A model generated the notes under the pieces. It worked only from the letters and a program-made list of their open reading frames with translations. It ran no database searches and was not told where the DNA came from. From the NCBI GenBank assembly GCA_023435225.1, contig JAEYRX010000038.1:1-38174 (forward strand): DNA of 38,174 nucleotides. The letters run 5' to 3'. Both the position numbers and the translations under genes were made by a program. How positions within the stretch are numbered: the first letter of the stretch is position 1; the number at the start of each line of letters is the position of its first letter. Shown piece by piece: positions 24,180 to 32,983 of this stretch. This stretch comes from Bacillota bacterium. GTDB taxonomy: Bacteria; Bacillota; UBA4882; UBA8346.

Positions 24180-24416
24180 TCATGTTCTATGAGCAAGTTT
24201 ACGGGAAAAAGCTTCGGTCCCGCTTTTTACAGCTGAAGTCCATCGCATTGCATTATCTCTAACCATTCTCACAGTTCCACTTGCACTATTATTTAATTTC
24301 TCGGGTTGGAACATCATTTTCTTAACCATAGACGGTTTATTCCTAACCAACATAGCCATTCCAACCGCTGCTCCGATTACGCTTCCGGTAATAATCCCCC
24401 TGATAAGTCTGTTCAT
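24180..24416 (-). CDS. small YtxH-like membrane-associated protein
   Basis: The 78-residue protein starts MNRLIRGIITGSVIGAAVGM, a glycine-zipper-like membrane helix. A basic, probably helical segment (KLNNSASGTVRMVRDNAMRW) follows. This layout resembles short YtxH-type general stress proteins, but the similarity is weak. It has a strong AGAGGTGAT ribosome binding site and a terminator directly after the stop. Function unknown. Confidence 0.65.
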   Translation of the reverse strand: MNRLIRGIITGSVIGAAVGMAMLVRNKPSMVKKMMFQPEKLNNSASGTVRMVRDNAMRWTSAVKSGTEAFSRKLAHRT

Positions 24417-24495
24417 TTTATCACCTCTTTCCGGCGGGTTTATTTACGATTTATTATCCCCAACCGGAAAGATGTTAGTCAGAAATCTTTGTTAG

Positions 24496-24622
24496 AAAAG
24501 GAGACAGGAGTTTAGGAGTCAGGAGACAGTAGTGTAAGTTAGATCTTATTGTCTATTGAAGACTTTGGGTTCAAAGCACTTACTCAATTCTCCCGGCTCC
24601 TGGCTCCTGATTACTGATTCTT
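24496..24622. repeat. dispersed GGAGTCAGGAG palindromic element, copy 1
   Basis: GGAGACAGGAGTTTAGGAGT (24500-24519) and the following CAGGAGACAG pair imperfectly with CTCCCGGCTCCTGGCTCCTGA (24590-24610). The right end runs into mnmA: the stop codon and last codons of mnmA lie in its GATTACTGATT tail. A second copy is at 27470-27582. Confidence 0.7.
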
Positions 24623-25699
24623 AATAGGATACTCAATAATTCCTCCACCTAAAACCAGATCCCCTTGATAGAAAACGACTGATTGGCCGGGAGTTACCGC
24701 TCTTTGTGGAGAATCGAATATTACTTCCAAAGTATTCTCCAATGTTGGTTTTAAGGTGGCCGGAACCGGTTTGGCGGTATAACGAATTTTTACCTCCGCG
24801 CTCAATGGTTGGTTTATAGAATCAATTGCTATTAGATTTATATTGGAGGCGCTTAATCCATCCGAAAACACCTCGTTATTAGTTCCAACTACTACTTGAG
24901 CGTTGTCCGGTCTGATCTCGGTAACATACAAAGGGGACCCGGCGGCGATTCCCAAGCCCTTACGCTGTCCAATGGTATAATTAATAATTCCCTGATGTTT
25001 ACCCAAGTAATTTCCTTTTGTATCTACTATTTCGCCGGGTTGAACCGAATCCGGGCTGTATTCAGAGATAAAACGTCCATAATCCTGGTCCGGAACAAAG
25101 CAAATCTCCTGACTGTCAGGTTTATCAGCCACAGTTAACCCGATCTTTCGCGCCATCCGACGGATCTCATCCTTAGAAAAATTCCCCAACGGAAAGAGGC
25201 TCTTCGATAATTGTTCCTGGGTCAATCCATAGAGAACGTAACTCTGGTCCTTGGTTATATCAATTCCTTTTCGTAGGAGCCAACGCTCATTTTGGGGATT
25301 GTGGTCTTTACGGACATAATGGCCGGTAGCAATATAGTCGCCGCCTAAAGCGACAGCCTTTTCCAGTAAATTACTGAATTTCAGGCTATGATTACAAACG
25401 ATGCAGGGATTTGGCGTTCGGCCCCGGAGGTATTCGGAGACGAAATAATCAATTACTATTTCCCGGAAGGGCGCTTGAAAATTCAAAACATAATAAGGGA
25501 TACCCAATTTATTGGCAACCCCCCTGGCATCCTCCACCGCTCCCAACGAGCAACATCCGCCCTCGACTTCCGTTCCGTAAGGAAGATCCGAGGGCCAAAT
25601 CTGCATGGTGACTCCAATTACTTCATATCCCTGTTCCAGTAGCAGAGCCGCAGCAACAGAGCTGTCAACCCCCCCGCTCATGGCCATTATAACTCGCAT
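24611..25699 (-). CDS. mnmA: tRNA-specific 2-thiouridylase MnmA
   Basis: The enzyme adds sulfur to U34 of tRNAs for Lys, Glu and Gln. The PP-loop SGGVDSS lies near the N-terminus. NPCIVCNHSLKF and SQEICFVPDQDYG carry the two catalytic cysteines. HYVRKD and GQRKGLGI are further family motifs. The frame opens at TTG 25711, but ATG 25699 has GGAG seven bases upstream and begins at the expected MRVIMAMSGGVDSS, giving 362 residues. It follows nifS-nifU on the same strand, its likely sulfur source. Its C-terminal residues overlap a dispersed repeat. Confidence 0.96.
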   Translation of the reverse strand: MRVIMAMSGGVDSSVAAALLLEQGYEVIGVTMQIWPSDLPYGTEVEGGCCSLGAVEDARGVANKLGIPYYVLNFQAPFREIVIDYFVSEYLRGRTPNPCIVCNHSLKFSNLLEKAVALGGDYIATGHYVRKDHNPQNERWLLRKGIDITKDQSYVLYGLTQEQLSKSLFPLGNFSKDEIRRMARKIGLTVADKPDSQEICFVPDQDYGRFISEYSPDSVQPGEIVDTKGNYLGKHQGIINYTIGQRKGLGIAAGSPLYVTEIRPDNAQVVVGTNNEVFSDGLSASNINLIAIDSINQPLSAEVKIRYTAKPVPATLKPTLENTLEVIFDSPQRAVTPGQSVVFYQGDLVLGGGIIEYPIKNQ

Positions 25700-25811
25700 A
25701 GTGTTCTCCAATTTAATCTTAGTTTCATAAATAAGGGAGTTTTATAATTACCTTAATTTAATTTCAGCTACAATATATAGTGAATAACCTAAATGGGACT
25801 AGACCTTTTTT

Positions 25812-25870
25812 GCCACAGAGGCACAGAGACTCAGAGAAAAATTCTTCTCTGTGTCTTGGTTCTCTGTGGC
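25812..25870. repeat. dispersed CACAGAGG palindrome
   Basis: GCCACAGAG (25812-25820) pairs with CTCTGTGGC (25862-25870). Inside, GGCACAGAGACTCAGAGAA faces TTCTCTGTGTC. It lies in the mnmA-nifU gap, just after the nifU stop, and may serve as a terminator. It belongs with the elements at 18141, 28741 and 37012. Confidence 0.75.
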
Positions 25871-25879
25871 TTATATTAA

Positions 25880-26257
25880 TTAAGCTGAAACTTTTTGTTT
25901 TGCTTGATAATCTTCAATAGCTTTATGCATGGCATCAGCGGCCAGATTGGAACAATGCATCTTTTGAGGCGGCAAACCGTCAAGTGCTTTCGCAACTGTT
26001 TGGTTGGTAATAGTTAAGGCTTCTTCGATAGTTTTTCCGATAACCAATTCGGTTACCATACTACTGGTAGCGATTGCGGCGCCGCAACCGAAGGTTTTAA
26101 ATTTCACATCTATAATCCGGCCACCTTCGATTTTAAGATAAATCTTCATAATATCACCGCAAACCGCATTTCCAACCTCGCCAACGCCGTTAGCGTCATC
26201 AATTTCACCCACATTTCTGGGATTTTGAAAATGGTCCATTACTTTGTCCGTATACAT
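25880..26257 (-). CDS. Fe-S cluster scaffold protein NifU/IscU
   Basis: A 125-residue U-type scaffold that receives sulfur from the neighbouring cysteine desulfurase and builds Fe-S clusters. The three ligand cysteines are visible in NAVCGDIM, FGCGAAIATSS and KMHCSNLAADA, and the aspartate after the first cysteine is kept. The frame opens at GTG 26266, but ATG 26257 has AAAGGAG eight bases upstream. The start lies inside the end of nifS, so the pair is translationally coupled. Confidence 0.95.
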   Translation of the reverse strand: MYTDKVMDHFQNPRNVGEIDDANGVGEVGNAVCGDIMKIYLKIEGGRIIDVKFKTFGCGAAIATSSMVTELVIGKTIEEALTITNQTVAKALDGLPPQKMHCSNLAADAMHKAIEDYQAKQKVSA

Positions 26258-27441
26258 GTTGAACACTCCTTTCGATTTGGTGAGTTGTATAAAGGAGACA
26301 TAGCCCGTAATTTATTAACAATCTCCGGTAATACTTGTAATAGATAATCAATTTCCTCTTTGGTATTTGCTTTGCCTAATGATAACCTTAAAGATCCATG
26401 GGCTATCTCATGACAAATACCCATTGCCAGCAAAACATGGGAAGGTTCCAGAGAACCGGAAGTACAGGCTGATCCGCTGGAAGCGGCGATCCCTTTTAAG
26501 TCAAGATTTAATAACAATGATTCTCCCTCGATAAATTCAAAACTAAAATTGGTATTGCCCGGTAAGCGCTGTATGTGGTGACCGTTCAAACGGACATATT
26601 CAAACTCTGCCAATACCCGGTTAATAAGATAATCACGTAAAGAAGCTATTTTGGCCATATTAGCCGGAAGATTTTCATTAGCTAACTGTAAAGCTTTGGC
26701 CAAACCAACTATACCGGCGATATTTTCAGTGCCGGCCCGGCGGTTTCTCTCTTGCCCGCCGCCGTGGATCAAAGGATGAATCCGAGTACCTTTTTTAATA
26801 TATAAGGCGCCAACCCCTTTGGGCCCGTAAAACTTATGAGCTGCTAATGATAACAGATCAACATTTAATTCTTGCACATTAACCGGGATGGTTCCAACCG
26901 TCTGAACCGCATCAGTATGGAAAAGAATCTTTCTTTCCCGCAGGATTTTTCCGATTTCAGCTATTGGTTGAACGGTACCTACCTCATTATTGGCATGCAT
27001 AACTGATACTAAAATGGTTTTATCGGTTAAGGCCTTCAATAACTCCTCCGGATTTACCAAACCATTCGAATCAACCGGCAGATATGTTATATGAAACCCT
27101 TGTTTCTCTAAAAAATGACAGGTATCATATACGGCATGATGCTCAATGGAAGAAGTAATAATGTGGTTGCCCTTTTCTTTATATGCTAAGGCCACTCCTT
27201 TAATGGCCATATTATCGCTCTCGGACCCCGAACCGGTAAAAATGATTTCTCCAGGTTCATTAGCTCCTAACTCTTTAGCTACAATAGTTCTGGCTTCTTC
27301 AAGTACTTTTTTATTTTCCCGCCCAAATGAATGAATACTTGAAGGATTCCCAAATGATTCGGTATAAAAAGGGACCATTGCTTGTAAAACTTCCGGATCA
27401 ACCGGTGTAGTCGCTGCATGGTCTAAATAAATCCGATTCAT
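26239..27441 (-). CDS. cysteine desulfurase NifS/IscS
   Basis: This PLP enzyme releases sulfur from cysteine as a persulfide for Fe-S clusters and tRNA thiolation. Visible are DHAATTPVDPEV at the start, the PLP lysine in LAAHKFYGPKGVGAL, and the mobile catalytic cysteine in SSGSACTSGSLEPSHV. The latter has the longer-loop form typical of IscS/NifS group I. ATG 27441 with GGAG nine bases upstream is preferred over ATG 27456, giving 400 residues. It overlaps nifU by 19 bases and follows iscR. Confidence 0.95.
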   Translation of the reverse strand: MNRIYLDHAATTPVDPEVLQAMVPFYTESFGNPSSIHSFGRENKKVLEEARTIVAKELGANEPGEIIFTGSGSESDNMAIKGVALAYKEKGNHIITSSIEHHAVYDTCHFLEKQGFHITYLPVDSNGLVNPEELLKALTDKTILVSVMHANNEVGTVQPIAEIGKILRERKILFHTDAVQTVGTIPVNVQELNVDLLSLAAHKFYGPKGVGALYIKKGTRIHPLIHGGGQERNRRAGTENIAGIVGLAKALQLANENLPANMAKIASLRDYLINRVLAEFEYVRLNGHHIQRLPGNTNFSFEFIEGESLLLNLDLKGIAASSGSACTSGSLEPSHVLLAMGICHEIAHGSLRLSLGKANTKEEIDYLLQVLPEIVNKLRAMSPLYNSPNRKECSTCIRTK

Positions 27442-27469
27442 CTTAATCATCTCCATCTGGTTTCATAAT

Positions 27470-27582
27470 ATAGGAGACAGGAGTCAAGAAAATTTTTTGG
27501 TCAATGTTCTAAAATTATATAGACCGGACCCTGAAAGCTTACTTTCACTACTAACTCCTGATTACTGGCTCCTGACTACTAA
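27470..27582. repeat. dispersed GGAGTCAGGAG palindromic element, copy 2
   Basis: GGAGACAGGAGTCAAG (27473-27488) faces AACTCCTGATTACTGGCTCC (27553-27572) and CTGACTACT across an AT-rich centre. The element fills the iscR-nifS gap, and the iscR stop codon (27579-27581) lies at its right edge. The same words appear in 24496-24622. Confidence 0.7.
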
Positions 27583-28028
27583 ATATAGTACATTATTCCC
27601 TCTTTATCTAAATTTTTGGAGGTTTCAACTAAATCCGCCAAGGTAGTGGAGTCTAAAACTTCAATCATACTATCCCTTAATTTCTGCCAGAGAACTCTGG
27701 TAGCACAATGATGAGCATTAGAACAAGCTCTATCATTTCCTGCTTCATTTACACATTCAACCGGAGCAATCGGTCCTTCCAAAACCCTGAGCAAATCACC
27801 GATAGTAATCCGGTCCGGCTCTCTCCCCAACTCATATCCCCCTTGGGCTCCCCTGGTACTAACCACTAAACCGGCTTTTCTAAGGCAGCTTACCAGTTGC
27901 TCCAAATACGGTTCTGAGATTTCTTGGCGTTCGGAAATACTCTTCAAAGTAACCGGACCTTCACCTGAGTTAAGAGCTATATCAAGCATTGCCCTGATTC
28001 CATATTCACCACGAGTGGATATCTTCAT
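27579..28028 (-). CDS. iscR: Rrf2 family regulator IscR
   Basis: The 149-residue winged-helix regulator begins MKISTRGEYGIRAMLDIAL. It carries three cysteines, Cys92, Cys102 and Cys108, spaced like the [2Fe-2S] ligands of IscR (CVNEAGNDRACSNAHHC). The holo protein senses Fe-S supply and usually represses its own operon. Gene order iscR-nifS-nifU-mnmA supports this role. A strong promoter and a partial dyad at the transcription start lie upstream. CymR, a cysteine regulator of the same family, is less likely because it lacks the Cys cluster. Confidence 0.93.
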   Translation of the reverse strand: MKISTRGEYGIRAMLDIALNSGEGPVTLKSISERQEISEPYLEQLVSCLRKAGLVVSTRGAQGGYELGREPDRITIGDLLRVLEGPIAPVECVNEAGNDRACSNAHHCATRVLWQKLRDSMIEVLDSTTLADLVETSKNLDKEGIMYYI

Positions 28029-28069
28029 TTTCTTTGCTCCTGGTTCCTACTAATTCAGTCGGAATTTAA

Positions 28070-28127
28070 TTCCTACTTAATTACTAAGAATTAATTTAAT
28101 CCTACCACATATAGTTTTAGCTGTCAA
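28070..28127 (-). promoter_or_regulatory. iscR operon promoter with candidate operator
   Basis: On the minus strand a perfect TTGACA (28122-28127) is 17 bases from TAGGAT (28099-28104), which is extended by TGG. The start is expected near 28092. A partial dyad of 21 bases at 28070-28090 (TTCCTACTTAATTACTAAGAA on the plus strand reads similarly on the other strand) covers the start region and is a plausible IscR site. Confidence 0.65.
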
Positions 28128-28166
28128 TCAGAAATCTAAACTAAGCTTTTTGCTTTGCAACCGAAT

Positions 28167-28724
28167 TTAAACAGCTTGAATTAATAAATCAATAAAATTC
28201 TTAACCCGCTCCGGAGAATGAGTACTTAATTGGCAAATTATTTCTTCACGGTTAATCAATAATTGTTTTAATGCTTTTTCTGATAATAACTGTCTTAGTT
28301 TAAAAGAATCCCAAAATTCTCTCGAAGAAGTTAAATCATTAGTAAGGATAAACCATTCCGAATCAAGTTGCAGATCATTGGTTGTAAATCGTTTAAAATC
28401 TCCCCACTCTCTTTTGCTCCGGTCGAACCGATAAAACTCCATCACTACTTGAGTCGCAATTTTCGTCCTGATCTCCAACCCCGAATTCGCCCGCAAAGAA
28501 TCAACCGAAGCTTCCATAAAGCGGATCCTTATTTGCCGTTCATGGTAGATCAGATTAATCTGGGAATAAACATTGGAGAATATCAAACCTTTCCGTTCCG
28601 GAACAGCATTAAAAATCTGCGCAATTTTTGTTAATAAAAAATGATGATAGACTTTAACCGGCCAATTAGTACTTAAAATGGAAATTAAAAATAAAGCAAT
28701 TAAAATTAAGAATAGAAAATACAT
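28167..28724 (-). CDS. hypothetical protein with one N-terminal membrane helix
   Basis: The 185-residue protein begins with a membrane helix (MYFLFLILIALFLISILS), then a soluble part with KVYHHFLLTKIAQIF and an even mix of strands and helices. I recognise no family. A GGAGG site precedes the ATG. It lies 52 bases after the neighbouring membrane protein gene on the same strand and may be co-transcribed with it. The gap carries a half copy of the CTCTGTGG repeat (28741-28758). Confidence 0.7.
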   Translation of the reverse strand: MYFLFLILIALFLISILSTNWPVKVYHHFLLTKIAQIFNAVPERKGLIFSNVYSQINLIYHERQIRIRFMEASVDSLRANSGLEIRTKIATQVVMEFYRFDRSKREWGDFKRFTTNDLQLDSEWFILTNDLTSSREFWDSFKLRQLLSEKALKQLLINREEIICQLSTHSPERVKNFIDLLIQAV

Positions 28725-28776
28725 CCAAACCTCCAGCTACTTCTCTATGTCTCTGTGGAAATATTTTAATTCACTT

Positions 28777-29613
28777 TCAAACAGCAGAAATAAGATTATG
28801 ATAGCTTTGAATCTCTTCTTCCCGGAAATGTTTTAGATACATAATCAATAAAACAAGGATTATCAGAGTTAAAACTGCATGACCAAATACTTGCTCAAAC
28901 TGGACCATTTCCCCATTAATAAAAATAATCCATTTATTTGCCAGAAAGATCAATCTCATAGTTAATCCATTCAACAACAAAAACCCGGTAAGAATGTACC
29001 CAAATGCTTTCCGTTTCCATATCCATAGACCGGCTGTCACTGCCAAAGGAACAACTATTCCCAAATCCAAAACAGTTTTTGCCAAACTGTCAGTTCCGGG
29101 TGATTGTAGAAACGAAGGTTGGCTTCCCGCTACTAAGGCAGGAATTAAATCTTTCAACCAGCCCCAGGCTAATCCTATTCCAGCTAAAACCAGAAAGAAA
29201 GCATATAATTTTACCGGTAATTTGGTAGAAAAACGCAAACCAAATGTTTCAATATCCAGGGCGACCAACCCTCGGATAAAGGCAAAAAAGGATAAAGAAA
29301 AAAGAAGGATATTAAAAAGATAATATTGATTATAAAGAGTCCCGAAAGCCAATTTTGAATATGTATAAATAAAATAACTCAATACCCCCAGCCAAATCAG
29401 ATTCCCCCGACCGGATCCTTTAACAGCAAGAAAACAAGAAATCAATAGTAATGGTAGACCAATAAACAAGATAACCAAGTACTCTCCGATAATAAAACTA
29501 TTTAGATAGTTGGAGTAATCTAATTGGGATAGATTTTTAATGGTGATAATTACAGCAACAATAGCAATCAATACCGAAAAAACATAGGCGCTTACCGGAC
29601 GTGTCTTTTTCAT
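28777..29613 (-). CDS. hypothetical polytopic membrane protein
   Basis: The 278-residue protein has about seven or eight membrane helices, starting SAYVFSVLIAIVAVIITI. The C-terminal tail is short and cytoplasmic (KHFREEEIQSYHNLISAV). The sequence has no catalytic motif that I recognise. It follows a good GGGAGGGG site and has no close upstream gene. Function unknown. Confidence 0.75.
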   Translation of the reverse strand: MKKTRPVSAYVFSVLIAIVAVIITIKNLSQLDYSNYLNSFIIGEYLVILFIGLPLLLISCFLAVKGSGRGNLIWLGVLSYFIYTYSKLAFGTLYNQYYLFNILLFSLSFFAFIRGLVALDIETFGLRFSTKLPVKLYAFFLVLAGIGLAWGWLKDLIPALVAGSQPSFLQSPGTDSLAKTVLDLGIVVPLAVTAGLWIWKRKAFGYILTGFLLLNGLTMRLIFLANKWIIFINGEMVQFEQVFGHAVLTLIILVLLIMYLKHFREEEIQSYHNLISAV

Positions 29614-30009
29614 ATTACCCCTCCCTAAATATTTGAAGGTCTATAGTCACTAGTGATTACTAAAGACCTCGAATAAAAATATTTTTAAAAAGTGTACCGT
29701 AAAAATTTTCATCTTTAATCTTATTATACGAGAGAATTTTATAATTGAAAAATATATTTTGATACAAAAAATTAACCCGGGATATCACCCGGATTTTATT
29801 ATATTTAAGGAAGCGCTGATTAATTGAATAAGTGACGATTTTGTGCTTCGTAAAATGCCTAATACCGCATATTTGCTCGCACAAAATCGGATTAATCAGC
29901 GCTTCCTTAAATTGAGGAATTTGTATAATTAATAAATTTAAATTTTCGATACAATGTATTGTATATAGTCAAAGTAAATTCCTTTTATACAGTTTACATT
30001 CTTACTGTA
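29614..30009. other. intergenic region with MITE-like element
   Basis: About 400 bases between thioredoxin and the membrane protein gene. The centre is the 110-bp nested hairpin (29803-29912). The left part holds an imperfect CCCGGGATATCACCCGG palindrome (29776-29792). The frame at 29660-29884 runs through the element and looks spurious. Confidence 0.6.
29803..29912. mobile_element. MITE-like element with 22-bp perfect terminal inverted repeats
   Basis: The outer arms 29803-29824 and 29891-29912 are perfect complements (GGAAGCGCTGATTAAT and its reverse, flanked by TTAA). Inner arms 29836-29846 and 29879-29889 (CGATTTTGTGC) are also perfect. GGAAGC-CTGA-type ends occur in some insertion sequences, so this may be a non-autonomous relic. 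The TTAA could be a target duplication or part of the arm. A long cruciform or terminator function is the alternative. Confidence 0.65.
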
Positions 30010-30324
30010 TTAAAGATGCTTATCAATCTCAGCGGTAATTTCTTTCTTGGGTCGGAACCCAACTAACCGGAAAGCTTGAGCTCCGTTTTTGAAAAGACAA
30101 ATTGTTGGTATACTCATAACCCCGTATTCGGAAGCCAACTCTTGGTTATCATCTACATTTACTTTGCCAACAACAATCTTTCCTTCATATTCAGCAGCTA
30201 TCTCCTCAACCACCGGGGCGACCATCTTGCACGGACCGCACCACGGCGCCCAGAAATCGACCAATACCGGAATTTTGGATTCCAACACCTCTTTTTTAAA
30301 ATTACTTTGGTCATAATTAGCCAA
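30010..30324 (-). CDS. trxA: thioredoxin
   Basis: The 104-residue thioredoxin has the active site FWAPWCGPCK (Cys29, Cys32), the cis-proline loop SIPTICLF and a typical end (EITAEIDKHL). It reduces protein disulfides in the cytoplasm. The open frame continues up to 30399, but the TTG at 30324 lies six bases after an AAAGGGGTGA site and gives the family length. The extra upstream residues have no thioredoxin similarity. It follows pyk with a gap of AATAACTAATA-type repeats. Confidence 0.93.
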   Translation of the reverse strand: MANYDQSNFKKEVLESKIPVLVDFWAPWCGPCKMVAPVVEEIAAEYEGKIVVGKVNVDDNQELASEYGVMSIPTICLFKNGAQAFRLVGFRPKKEITAEIDKHL

Positions 30325-30452
30325 AACAATCACCCCTTTAAAGACTCTGAAACCATGATTCCCAATGTTAATGAAGAATAATCCATCAATAATTACCAAA
30401 AACTAATAGCTAATATACTAATAACCAATAACTATTGAACTAATGAACAAAT

Positions 30453-31871
30453 TTAGTCAACACAATAAACCTGCAGTAGATTAGTTGCGCCTGCCTCTCC
30501 CGTACGTACTCCGGCAGTAATTACTATTAAATCATTTTTACTTACAAAACCGGTACGTTTAGCTGCCTCTATGCTCAAATCAAACATATTATCAATATTT
30601 TTTGCCGGAGGAACAATCATCGGATAAACACCCCAAGATATCGTCAACTGTTGGGCTACTTTTTCCGAAGGAGTGGCTGCCACTATCGGAGCTTGCGGCC
30701 GGTATTTTGAAACCATCCTGGCGGTACTACCCGATTGAGTAGAGCTGATTATTGCGGTTGCTTTCAAGTCCAAAGCAGTCTGACAGGTTGCGTGACTAAT
30801 TGCGTCAGCTATAGTGGGATAGGCTCCAACCCTTTTGTGGGCTAGAATTTCATCATATTTTAAAGATTCCTCAATTCTCTTTGCTGTTTTAGCCATCATA
30901 TCCACTGCTAATACCGGGTATTTTCCAACTGCGGTTTCGGCCGAAAGCATTATGGCATCAGTGCCGTCCAAAATAGCATGGGCGATATCGGTGATTTCAG
31001 CCCGGGTCGGACGGGGATTTTTTATCATTGATTCCAACATTTCAGTAGCGGTAATAACCGGTTTGCCAACACTATTACAGAGCTCAATAAGGGTTCTTTG
31101 GATTAGCGGTACATTTTCCAACGGAACCTCGACTCCTAAGTCTCCCCGGGCTACCATAATTCCATCACCGGCCTGAATTATCTCTTCGCTATTTTGAAAT
31201 CCTTCTTCATTCTCAATTTTAGCGATTAGCATCTGATCTCCGCCAAGTTCATTGACAAAACGGCGAATCTCCAAAATATGCTCCGCTTTCCGGGCAAAAG
31301 AGACAGCGATGAAATCCACTTGTTGTTGAACAACAAACTCAATATCCTGACGGTCCTTATCGGTTAAAGCCGGGATATTGACTGAAATACCCGGCAAAGA
31401 AACCCCTTTCTTGGAGGTTAACTCACCACCGTTTAAAACCTGACATTCGGTTTGGTTTCCGGTTATAGATAACACTTTCAAACCGATCATTCCATCGGCT
31501 AATAGTATTTTCCCACCAATTTTTACATCTGTAGTTAAAGTTGGGTAATCAACATAAATATAATCCGCTGTCCCTTCCTTAGATGAATCGCTTGTTAAAA
31601 TTATCTTTTGACCTTCCTGTAATCTTAACGGTTCAGGTTCTATTTTTCCAATCCTAATTTTAGGTCCTTGGATATCAGCTAAGATCCCGACTGCTACTCC
31701 AATTTTGTTGGCAGTATCACGAATCATTTTAATCCGCCCGGCATGTTCTTCATAAGTACCATGAGAAAAGTTAACTCTTGCTATATTCATACCGGCTTTA
31801 ATCATATTCTCCAATACAAGGGGATCGGAACTAGCCGGTCCTATGGTGCAAATAATCTTAGTCTTTTTCAA
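30453..31871 (-). CDS. pyk: pyruvate kinase
   Basis: The enzyme makes pyruvate and ATP from phosphoenolpyruvate and ADP, the last step of glycolysis. The 472 residues contain KIICTIGPAS at the start, the ADIQGPKIRIG segment, GIMVARGDLGVE with metal ligands, and ATEMLESM. The C-terminal regulatory domain is present, but the extra PEP-utiliser-type domain of Bacillus pyruvate kinase is absent. The start is TTG after AGGAGG. It follows pfkA with a 19-base gap, so the two glycolytic control enzymes share a transcript. Confidence 0.96.
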   Translation of the reverse strand: MKKTKIICTIGPASSDPLVLENMIKAGMNIARVNFSHGTYEEHAGRIKMIRDTANKIGVAVGILADIQGPKIRIGKIEPEPLRLQEGQKIILTSDSSKEGTADYIYVDYPTLTTDVKIGGKILLADGMIGLKVLSITGNQTECQVLNGGELTSKKGVSLPGISVNIPALTDKDRQDIEFVVQQQVDFIAVSFARKAEHILEIRRFVNELGGDQMLIAKIENEEGFQNSEEIIQAGDGIMVARGDLGVEVPLENVPLIQRTLIELCNSVGKPVITATEMLESMIKNPRPTRAEITDIAHAILDGTDAIMLSAETAVGKYPVLAVDMMAKTAKRIEESLKYDEILAHKRVGAYPTIADAISHATCQTALDLKATAIISSTQSGSTARMVSKYRPQAPIVAATPSEKVAQQLTISWGVYPMIVPPAKNIDNMFDLSIEAAKRTGFVSKNDLIVITAGVRTGEAGATNLLQVYCVD

Positions 31872-31890
31872 GGGTTCCTCCTACATCAAC

Positions 31891-32877
31891 TCAAGCGTTA
31901 GCCATTATATCTACTAATTCCAATTCGGCTGGATCAATTTTCTTTTTAGTTTTAATTGCAGTATCCAGATCAAAAACTTGAATCCGGTTATCAGTGAAAC
32001 CGACCATTTTCTCAGTTTCACCATTCAATAACAGATCTATTGCTTTGGCCCCCATTAAAGTAGCTATTTTGCGATCAAAAAAGGTTGGAGTGCCGCCCCG
32101 TTGCAAATGCCCTAAAATTGTAATACGAATGTCAATACCGGTTCGCAATGATAAATAATTTCCCACTTTAAACGAGCTTGAATGTTCGTAGTTATTGGGA
32201 TCACCAAATAAGCCTTCAGCCACTAATACGATACTATGTGATTTTTTACGGGAAGTGTTTTTAATTATCTGGGCAGCTAAGGGTTCCAAATCATAATGCA
32301 CTTCCGGAACTAAAACCGCTTCAGCTCCACCGGTCAATCCGGCGGCCACTGCAATAAACCCGGCATTTTTACCCATAACTTCAATAATACAAGTCCGGTT
32401 ATGAGAAGAAGCCGTGTCCCGGATCTTATTCATAGCATCAAGCACTGTATTAACTGCGGTATCAAAACCGATTGAATAATCGGTACAACCGATATCATTA
32501 TCAATTGTTCCAGGTATTCCGACGGTTTGAAAACCCATCTTATTTAAAACCTGGGCCCCCTGGAATGAACCATCTCCGCCAATAATCACTAGACCGTTAA
32601 GTCCCAGTTTCTCCAGTTGTTCTCTGGCCTTATCTTGACCTTCCTGAGTTTTAAACTCCAAACAACGGGCTGATTGTAAGATAGTGCCGCCCCGCTGTAA
32701 AATATCAGCTACGGTAAGTGAATCCATCTTAATAATATCACCGTTTAGAATTCCACTAAAACCTCTTTTAATGCCATATATCTCACAATCATGATAAAGT
32801 CCGTTTCTAACTATAGCCCGGATCGCCGCATTCATTCCGGGAGCGTCACCGCCGCTGGTTAAAACTCCTATTTTCAT
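31891..32877 (-). CDS. pfkA: ATP-dependent 6-phosphofructokinase
   Basis: The enzyme phosphorylates fructose 6-phosphate at C1. Visible are the ATP loop VLTSGGDAPGMNAAIR, IIGGDGSFQGA (Gly-Asp-Gly, so ATP rather than PPi is the donor), and IPGTIDNDI with the catalytic Asp. The effector-site arginines lie further on. ATG 32877 with GGTGGGTG upstream is preferred over the GTG at 32889, giving 328 residues. Order accD-accA-pfkA-pyk is common in Clostridia. Confidence 0.96.
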   Translation of the reverse strand: MKIGVLTSGGDAPGMNAAIRAIVRNGLYHDCEIYGIKRGFSGILNGDIIKMDSLTVADILQRGGTILQSARCLEFKTQEGQDKAREQLEKLGLNGLVIIGGDGSFQGAQVLNKMGFQTVGIPGTIDNDIGCTDYSIGFDTAVNTVLDAMNKIRDTASSHNRTCIIEVMGKNAGFIAVAAGLTGGAEAVLVPEVHYDLEPLAAQIIKNTSRKKSHSIVLVAEGLFGDPNNYEHSSSFKVGNYLSLRTGIDIRITILGHLQRGGTPTFFDRKIATLMGAKAIDLLLNGETEKMVGFTDNRIQVFDLDTAIKTKKKIDPAELELVDIMANA

Positions 32878-32983
32878 ATTAACACCCACCGTTTCATATA
32901 ATCCGTTTAGTTGTCTTCAATACATTGGACATTATTTTAAGGAGTTTGTATTAAATGTCAAATTTTTTTATTATGAAAATCCC

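Noticed and set aside
29660..29884. 74-residue ORF on the minus strand
   Set aside because: It runs through one arm of the palindromic element, has no ribosome binding site and an irregular composition; probably spurious.
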